Positions 7,147-12,568 of a stretch of DNA of 16,307 bases are shown here, in pieces. Source of the stretch: Nitrospirota bacterium. Its GTDB lineage: Bacteria; Nitrospirota; JAOUDF01. Position numbers and translations under genes: made by a program. Below the pieces are notes generated by a model. That model searched no databases and had not been told where the DNA came from. It was given only the letters and a program-made list of their open reading frames with translations. Within the stretch, counting starts at the first letter, position 1, and every line of letters starts with the position of its first letter. The stretch is taken from contig JAOUDF010000032.1 of the NCBI GenBank assembly GCA_029859385.1, positions 1 through 16,307 of the forward strand, given 5' to 3'.

Positions 7147-8415
7147 ATGAAGAACCTTCTTCAGGGAGACCTGTCGTTCATATCGGCTCAGGAACTCCTC
7201 GAATGGCTTGAAACCCACTCAAAGACCGGCACGGTAGATCTGGCAGGCAACAACTCCAGGTCGTCTATCTATTTAAAAGAAGGCAAGATTATCTATGCGG
7301 CATCCGAAGGCGCCGGCAGGCGTCTGGGTGAGTTCATGGTGGCGCGAGGGGTGTTAAACGAGCCGGACCTTCAGCAGGCCCTCGCAGAAAGCCAGGCGGC
7401 CGGCAAGACCCTTAACCGTCACCTTATCGACGCCGGGCTGGTAACCATCCAGACCTTGACCAACCTCTTCAACCGACTGGTGCTGCAGATACTTGCCGAA
7501 GCCTTTACCTGCCGCACCGGCTCCTTTTCATTTACCTCTCCCCTGCCCGCCAACGTTTTACAGGGACCGGTCTTTTATGTTTCAGGCCGCAAGCTCTCGG
7601 AGGTCTTTTCGGAAATTCAGTCGGCGGCCAAGGAAGAAGCCATAGAAAAGCTCAACCGGCGCCTGCGGGATGATGATATCCGGTTGCCGGTGCTGCCCAA
7701 GGTGGCGACACAATTGAGAAAATTGCTGGAAGACGAGAATGCTACCATGCAAAGCATGACAAGGGTGATCATGTCCGATCAGATCATTGCCTCGGGTGTG
7801 CTCAAGGTTGCCAATTCACCTTTTTACGCAGCATCCGGCCCGACCGACTCGGTAAACCTCGCCGTTGCAAGGATCGGCACAAAGACTGCCCTCGCCGTCG
7901 TCACGGCCATAGAACTCAAGGCCATGCACCTTCCCGACGTGCCGAAGGAAAAACTGGAGACCATTCTGGACAATGCCCTCAAGTCAGCGTTTATTGCCAG
8001 CGGCCTTGCGATGCAGTGTTATCTCGACCCCGAGCAGGCCTTTCTTGGCGGGTTGCTGCATGATCTGGGCAAAACGGTCATTCTCAGCATTTCATCGGGT
8101 ATCGATGTTGACAGTAGCCTCCTTGAAGAATTCATGAACGAGCGTCACGCCGAAATCGGCGCCATTATCGCAAGCCGCTGGAACTACCCCGAAGCGCTTC
8201 AGGACCTTATTCGCTGCCATCATGACCCGATTAGTGCCGATACGGACAGGACCATCGCCGCACTTCAACTTGCCGACGGGCTGATAGAGCATGGCCCCGA
8301 ATGGCAGGCGGCTCCTGAGCTGTTGCAGTTTCTGGGGCTCGATCAGTCGAGCATTCAGGATGTCTGCCAGGTTGCCTTACAGGCGGTCGGTGAGTTCAGC
8401 ACCCCTCCCGCATGA
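7147..8415 (+). CDS. PATAN (DUF4388)-HDOD domain signalling protein
   Basis: The 422-residue soluble protein begins with a PATAN/DUF4388 domain (about residues 3-130: LQGDLSFISAQELLEWLE, TGTVDL, IYLKEGKIIYA). Inside it is a helical stretch, LGEFMVARGVLNEPDLQQAL (60-79), repeated more loosely at about 90-105, that resembles the N-terminal helices of GspE/PilB-type ATPases. An HDOD domain follows at about 178-380, recognised by LPVLPKVATQLRKLL, VLKVANSPFY and GGLLHDLGK (H305-D306). H334 and H358-H359 are also present. PATAN proteins act in prokaryotic signalling networks and HDOD proteins are non-GGDEF regulatory partners, so a cytosolic regulator is likely. No output domain such as GGDEF or HTH is attached. 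GGAG lies about 10 bases before the ATG. It converges on the HNH gene with 22 bp between stop codons. Confidence 0.9.
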   Translation: MKNLLQGDLSFISAQELLEWLETHSKTGTVDLAGNNSRSSIYLKEGKIIYAASEGAGRRLGEFMVARGVLNEPDLQQALAESQAAGKTLNRHLIDAGLVTIQTLTNLFNRLVLQILAEAFTCRTGSFSFTSPLPANVLQGPVFYVSGRKLSEVFSEIQSAAKEEAIEKLNRRLRDDDIRLPVLPKVATQLRKLLEDENATMQSMTRVIMSDQIIASGVLKVANSPFYAASGPTDSVNLAVARIGTKTALAVVTAIELKAMHLPDVPKEKLETILDNALKSAFIASGLAMQCYLDPEQAFLGGLLHDLGKTVILSISSGIDVDSSLLEEFMNERHAEIGAIIASRWNYPEALQDLIRCHHDPISADTDRTIAALQLADGLIEHGPEWQAAPELLQFLGLDQSSIQDVCQVALQAVGEFSTPPA

Positions 8416-8437
8416 TGGTCCCAATCAACTTGTCATC

Positions 8438-8761
8438 CTACCTCTGTTGACGCAGATAATCGGCCAGAACACCCCTGCTGTGCTCGTCATCGTGACAATA
8501 GGCACACAGGTTCTCCCAGTTGGAGCCATCCGGCGGGTTGTTGTGGTGGTTGCCGTCCTTATGGTGGACGGTAAGCAGCTGCCTGTTCTTCTCGTCAAAC
8601 TCTCGACCGCATTTTGCACAGATCAGACCGTGAATTCTCAGTGACGCTTCCCGATAGCTTTCCGAGCGAGCGTTCCCTTGCCTCAATTCCCGTGCAATAT
8701 CAAGGGCCGATTTGGTCGGGTCAACCTTCCCCTTAACCGGCCTGAAACTTCTTCGGTTCAT
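8438..8761 (-). CDS. YajD-type HNH nuclease
   Basis: This small 107-residue protein matches the E. coli YajD pattern: SYREASLRIHGLICAKCGREF, then LTVHHKDGNHHNNPPDGSNW, ENLCAYCHDDEHSRG. Two CxxC pairs (CAKC and CAYC) would bind a structural zinc. The HH of TVHHKDGNH and the later CHDDEH supply the HNH (beta-beta-alpha metal) core. The C-terminus is much shorter than that of E. coli YajD, and the basic N-terminal 25 residues differ. HNH proteins are usually DNA nucleases, but the role of this family is not established to my knowledge. The ATG has a very good Shine-Dalgarno sequence, GGAGGTGG (8769-8776, reverse strand), seven bases away. It is divergent from the multicopper oxidase and could share its control region. 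It is a stand-alone gene; no methylase or restriction partner is near. Confidence 0.9.
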   Translation of the reverse strand: MNRRSFRPVKGKVDPTKSALDIARELRQGNARSESYREASLRIHGLICAKCGREFDEKNRQLLTVHHKDGNHHNNPPDGSNWENLCAYCHDDEHSRGVLADYLRQQR

Positions 8762-8809
8762 GTAACATCCACCTCCGTCATAATAAAATCAATTTGCATC
8801 CTGATTTAC

Positions 8810-8879
8810 TGTTGACTTGGCCTTTAATGGGGTTAAGATAATTTCAGAAAGTTTACTCATGTGCCAGGGTAAGTCAACA
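8810..8879. promoter_or_regulatory. 9-bp inverted repeat with face-to-face candidate promoters between HNH gene and multicopper oxidase
   Basis: TGTTGACTT (8810-8818) and AAGTCAACA (8871-8879) are perfect 9-bp inverted arms 52 bp apart. Each arm contains a TTGACT hexamer (five of six to -35). On the plus strand TTGACT (8812-8817) is followed by TAAGAT after 16 bases or GATAAT (8837-8842) after 19. On the minus strand TTGACT (8872-8877) is followed after 16 bases by TAAACT (8850-8855). This gives one candidate promoter for each divergent gene, with start sites a few bases apart, each transcribing through the other. The multicopper oxidase leader would be about 50 bases and the HNH leader about 80. 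Confidence 0.45.
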
Positions 8880-8898
8880 TCCAACAAGGAGGTAAACC

Positions 8899-10434
8899 AT
8901 GAGAGAACTGGACAGAAGAGAATTCCTGAAGACATCGGCTCTCGCAACTGCCGGAGGTTTATTCTATGCCTACGGGGGAGTATCCGAGGCCGAGGCCCAG
9001 AGCGATGGCCATATGGGCCATATGTCTCCGAGAACGGCAAAGCCGGAGGCGGTCATCATCGATCCGCCGCCCGGAGGTGCATACATAGAGCCTCCGGAGA
9101 TGCCCCTGACCCGCAATGGCAACGAACTCTCCTGTTTAATCGATACCAGGATGAATGATATCGACATCGCCGGGACCAAGGTCAACCTAATGACATATAA
9201 CGGCCATTTCCCCGGTCAGACAATCCGCGCAAAACGCGGTGATATCCTGAAAGTGCACTTCAAGAACAACCTTCCCAAGAGCCTGGGCAAGAATATGCTG
9301 GGTCACGACCGCAGCGAGACCAATCTTCATACCCACGGCTGGCACGTATCCCCATCGGGGAAGGCGGACAATATCCTGCTGGCCTTTCATACCGGTGAGG
9401 AACACCATTACGAATACGACCTCAGCCATCAAGCTGGCGGCGCCATGTCCTATTATCATCCCCATATTCATGGGACGGTGGCGGATCAGGTATGGAATGG
9501 CCTGTCCGGGGGCGCACTCATTGTCGAGGATGAGACTCCTGAGTTGTCCCAGTATGAAACGCATATATTGATGATCAAGGATATCACCCTGCATAATAAC
9601 CAACCAGCTCCCTACAAGTTCGGTGACTATCACCGTGGCAAGAAGGGACACACCATCATGGTCAACGGACTGGTGCACCCCGTCATGTCCGCTAAGCCGG
9701 GGCAGGTGATCCGGTTGAGGGTCCTCAACGCCTGCCAAGCCAGGTTTATCCACTTGTCTCTTGACGGACATCAGCTCCAGCTGATCGGTACCGACTCAGG
9801 CTTGCTCGACAAGCCATACTCCGTAAATCGGCTCCTGATGTCCTCGGGCGAGCGCGTTGACCTGCTGGTGAAAGTCAGCGACAAACCCGGCGCATTCAAA
9901 ATGTACGCCCTCCCTTACGGCAACATGCCGCAAATGGTTACCCTTATGACCCTCGATGTAAAGGGGACAAAGGTAAATGATCAGTTGCCCGCCAAGATCA
10001 CCTCATGGAGGGCTGAGGAGGCCATAAAACTGCGAAATATGGACATCAGAAAACTCAAAAAAGTCGAGATGTACTTCTCTTTCATTGAAGGAGAAGGGGC
10101 CATGAACTTCAAGGTATTTGACCACGAACCGTATATCCATACGTCGAAGGTAGATACCTATGAACTCTGGGTCATCAAGGCTGAGGGGGCGATGGATCAC
10201 CCTTTCCACCAGCATGTCAACCCTGGGCTTGTGCTGAGCATTACAGGGGGAGACCCGGACTACGCTCGACTCTACAGCACTATTCCCGGGTTAAAGGATA
10301 CCATCAATGTTCCACCGGGAGGCACTGTCACCATGCTTATGCCTATCAGGCACTACACCGGGACCACTGTCTTTCACTGCCATATCCTCGAACATGAGGA
10401 TATCGGCATGGTGGGAATCTGGAAGATCGAGTAG
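8899..10434 (+). CDS. Tat-exported multicopper oxidase (three-domain laccase / CueO-CotA-like)
   Basis: The 511-residue protein carries a twin-arginine signal (RREFLK at 6-11, hydrophobic run to about 27, likely cleavage after SEAEA), so it is exported folded. The copper sites are complete. HTHGWH (144-149) and HPHIHG (187-192) come from the first cupredoxin domain, and HPFHQH (434-439) from the third. HCHILEH...M (H493, C494, H495, H499, axial M504) also lies in the third and supplies the type 1 and type 3 ligands. It should oxidise a phenol, cuprous or ferrous substrate with O2 as acceptor; the substrate is not readable here. The mature N-terminus is His/Met-rich (GHMGHM, 38-43). AAGGAGGT (8886-8893) sits five bases before the ATG. 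It stands alone, divergent from an HNH gene and followed by a strong hairpin. In a largely anaerobic lineage, oxygen or copper defence is a reasonable but unproven role. Confidence 0.95.
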   Translation: MRELDRREFLKTSALATAGGLFYAYGGVSEAEAQSDGHMGHMSPRTAKPEAVIIDPPPGGAYIEPPEMPLTRNGNELSCLIDTRMNDIDIAGTKVNLMTYNGHFPGQTIRAKRGDILKVHFKNNLPKSLGKNMLGHDRSETNLHTHGWHVSPSGKADNILLAFHTGEEHHYEYDLSHQAGGAMSYYHPHIHGTVADQVWNGLSGGALIVEDETPELSQYETHILMIKDITLHNNQPAPYKFGDYHRGKKGHTIMVNGLVHPVMSAKPGQVIRLRVLNACQARFIHLSLDGHQLQLIGTDSGLLDKPYSVNRLLMSSGERVDLLVKVSDKPGAFKMYALPYGNMPQMVTLMTLDVKGTKVNDQLPAKITSWRAEEAIKLRNMDIRKLKKVEMYFSFIEGEGAMNFKVFDHEPYIHTSKVDTYELWVIKAEGAMDHPFHQHVNPGLVLSITGGDPDYARLYSTIPGLKDTINVPPGGTVTMLMPIRHYTGTTVFHCHILEHEDIGMVGIWKIE

Positions 10435-10449
10435 CAATTCCTTGAGCAT

Positions 10450-10477
10450 CCCCGGGATCAGCGGGACGATCCCGGGG
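10450..10477. terminator. Hairpin between convergent genes, candidate bidirectional terminator
   Basis: CCCCGGGATC (10450-10459) and GATCCCGGGG (10468-10477) form a perfect 10-bp GC-rich stem with an 8-base loop, 16 bp after the multicopper oxidase stop. On the plus strand only TTT then a C run follows, so it is not a textbook U-tract terminator. The right arm lies within the last codons of the convergent amidohydrolase and the loop overlaps its stop codon. Confidence 0.55.
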
Positions 10478-11657
10478 TTTCCCCCCCGATCAACACGATT
10501 TTAACCGCTTCTGCACGTCCTTCTTCAACCACAGTCATATAAGGATCATCGGTCGCTACATCCATGGAGAGCGCCGTAATGTCCGCCCTTTTCCCCGCTT
10601 CCAGGGCACCGGCGTCAATACCAAGGGCAATCGCCCCATTGATTGTCGCCATCCGCACCGTTTCCTCGCAGGAAATCGCACTACCGTGAAGCCGCTTCAC
10701 CTCGCGCATCTCTTCGAACATATCGAGCCGTTTCGTGCCGATGGCGCTGTCGGTCCCCAATGCCACATTAACGCCCTGTCGGCGGTAGAGCTCAAAGGGA
10801 AACCGCCCGACTCCCAACCGCCTGTTGCTGGCGGGGCAGTGAGCGACGGAGAGACCATGCCGGGCAATAATTCGAACATCGTCCTCATTCACTTGCACGC
10901 CATGAATCAGCAGCGGTTTTGCCGCGAGGATGCCGGTGGATTCGAGGAATGCAATGGGCGACAGGCCTGAGGGTTTCGGCAGGGGCCAGCGGGCCATAGA
11001 GTATATTTTATCGGCGATGGGCCCGCTGCCATCTTTAAGAAAAGCCACTTCTTCCGGCGATTCGGCGGCATGGATTGCCAATGGGTCAGCCAGTTTGGCG
11101 ATACGACTGAATGAGGCCGATGGGACGGTATAGGTCGAATGGGGGGAAAGACCGGCCTTCATTGCAGAGGAAATACTTGACGGAAGCATCGGTGGTTCGT
11201 CGTCACCGATAACCTCCCGAAAGACCACCCCGGCAAGCGGCCCTTGCAAAACAGCCTTCACAACCTCGTCCGAGGTGGCGATATCGCCCACCGCCGTCAC
11301 GCCGCCCGTTACACACTGTCCTGCCCCACGACGGGCCGAAGCAACCAGGTCGCCTACCGACAATTTTCGCTTTTTGCGCACAAGCTCCATGAGCCACGAA
11401 ACGAAGTCGAGACCTTCAGGGATTGCGTCACGCAGTTCAGTCAGCTCAAGGTGGGTATGGGCATTAACCAGACCTGGCATGAGCATTACGTCGCCCAGGT
11501 CGTCGACAGATAGGCCGGGATACGACCGGCGGATATCCTCGAACCTGCCCACCGTCTCGATGAGCGGTCCGTTAATGACCAGCGCGCCGTTATCTATAGG
11601 CGGGGAGGTCACGGGCAGGAGGGTTCTCGCGCGGAGGAGCTTTTTCACTCTATCCAT
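10458..11657 (-). CDS. Amidohydrolase, cog0402 MTA/SAH/aminofutalosine deaminase-like
   Basis: This is a 399-residue member of the cyclic deaminase branch of the amidohydrolase superfamily. With the ATG at 11657, the metal and catalytic residues are H67 and H69 (LVNAHTHLE), H196 and E199 (IHAAES), H252 (LIHGVQ) and D303 (GTDSAIG). SPHSTYTV (171-178) and AHCPASNRRLG (272-282) also fit this group. These enzymes replace the 6-amino group of a purine nucleoside by oxygen. Candidates are methylthioadenosine, S-adenosylhomocysteine or 6-amino-6-deoxyfutalosine. It lies immediately downstream of an MTAP-family phosphorylase and overlaps it. The start is uncertain: a longer frame extends to 11723, the ATG at 11657 overlaps by 13 bp, and a GTG at 11648 would give a neat GTGA overlap and the family-like beginning (M)KKLLRARTLLPV. 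None has a strong Shine-Dalgarno sequence. Family is confident; substrate is inferred. Confidence 0.88.
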   Translation of the reverse strand: MDRVKKLLRARTLLPVTSPPIDNGALVINGPLIETVGRFEDIRRSYPGLSVDDLGDVMLMPGLVNAHTHLELTELRDAIPEGLDFVSWLMELVRKKRKLSVGDLVASARRGAGQCVTGGVTAVGDIATSDEVVKAVLQGPLAGVVFREVIGDDEPPMLPSSISSAMKAGLSPHSTYTVPSASFSRIAKLADPLAIHAAESPEEVAFLKDGSGPIADKIYSMARWPLPKPSGLSPIAFLESTGILAAKPLLIHGVQVNEDDVRIIARHGLSVAHCPASNRRLGVGRFPFELYRRQGVNVALGTDSAIGTKRLDMFEEMREVKRLHGSAISCEETVRMATINGAIALGIDAGALEAGKRADITALSMDVATDDPYMTVVEEGRAEAVKIVLIGGETPGSSR

Positions 11658-12514
11658 CTGCGCCAGTCGTCGCCGATGATTCCGTTCTTTTTGTAGCGGA
11701 GCATGGCCGAGGCACAGGGGCATCCCTTCTCCACCGCCGACAGCGACAGGATCAGATCAGGCAGATGCGACACGATGGCGTCGAGAGCGGCATCGACCTT
11801 TTTCTTCTCCGCCTCCGGCAGCGTCCCCTCGAACAGTACCCCCTTCTCATAGGCCAGTTCCCGAACCCCTTCGGCATAGTTGGTGATGTAGCAGATCGGG
11901 GCGTAACAGATCTCCAGTTCCCTGGCCAGAAAGGCCTCGGGGACCAGCGTCATCCCCACCATGTCGGCGCCGAGAATCTTGAAAGCCCGTATCTCAGCCG
12001 GCGTCTCGAGCCGAGGCCCCTCGGTGCACACATAGGTGCCGCCGTCATTGGGCCGCAAGCGGTTGCGGGTAAAATGGTCAAGGATCGCGCTTCTGATATC
12101 AGGACAAAAGACCGGGTTCTGACGGATGAATCCCAATCCCTTCTTTTCGTAGAACGTCGAGGGCCGCGACTTTGTCATATCGAGAATATCGTCGGGAACG
12201 ACCAGCTCGCCCGGTGTCAGCTCAGGGTTTATGGCGCCGGGGCCAGTCCAGGCAATGATCCGGCTTGCCCCGGCCTCCTTGAGCGCCCAGATGTTGGCCC
12301 GGTAATTTACAAAGGGGGCTGCGGTAGAATAGCCGGTTTCACCGTGGCGGGAGAGAAAGAGGTAGTCGGTGCTATCTTTGCGGAAACGATGGACAGGGTT
12401 GGCCCGGCCGAAAGGGGTCTCGATTGCTGCGGCGCCGAGGTACTCCCCCCAGCCTTTATCGGAAAGGGTCTGGATGAAGTTATATGCCCCGCTGCCGCCG
12501 ATAATGGCGATCAT
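11645..12514 (-). CDS. MTAP-family purine nucleoside phosphorylase, probably 6-oxopurine (methylthioinosine) type
   Basis: This 289-residue trimeric-type nucleoside phosphorylase has phosphate-site motifs GGSG (6-9) and RHG (56-58), followed by NYRANIWALKEAG (70-82). GTYVCTEGPRLETPAEIR (159-176), GMT (187-189) and TNYAEG (211-216) follow. True MTAPs have GPQFST and TDYD at the last two regions. Here the purine-contacting Asp is Asn (N212) and the serine-containing motif is GPRLET, as in the Pseudomonas methylthioinosine phosphorylase. A 6-oxopurine substrate is therefore likely. The C-terminal tail holds a CPC motif (C265, C267), reminiscent of CXC-containing archaeal MTAPs. GGAGG (12522-12526, reverse strand) lies seven bases before the ATG. 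It sits between a histidine kinase (54-bp gap) and a deaminase-like amidohydrolase (overlap), suggesting two consecutive steps. Automated annotation would probably call it mtnP. Confidence 0.87.
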   Translation of the reverse strand: MIAIIGGSGAYNFIQTLSDKGWGEYLGAAAIETPFGRANPVHRFRKDSTDYLFLSRHGETGYSTAAPFVNYRANIWALKEAGASRIIAWTGPGAINPELTPGELVVPDDILDMTKSRPSTFYEKKGLGFIRQNPVFCPDIRSAILDHFTRNRLRPNDGGTYVCTEGPRLETPAEIRAFKILGADMVGMTLVPEAFLARELEICYAPICYITNYAEGVRELAYEKGVLFEGTLPEAEKKKVDAALDAIVSHLPDLILSLSAVEKGCPCASAMLRYKKNGIIGDDWRRWIE

Positions 12515-12568
12515 GTTCGTGCCTCCGGTGTGGTGCAGTGAGGAGAGTAGGAGATACGAACCGCCCTG

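Noticed and set aside
11658..11723. Longer N-terminus of the amidohydrolase starting at 11723
   Set aside because: The extra 22 residues lie entirely inside the phosphorylase coding region and do not resemble the family, whose members begin shortly before the LLRARTLLP stretch.
11765..12541. Plus-strand open frame of 258 codons over the nucleoside phosphorylase
   Set aside because: It is a shadow of a well-supported gene and its translation is low in recognisable patterns.
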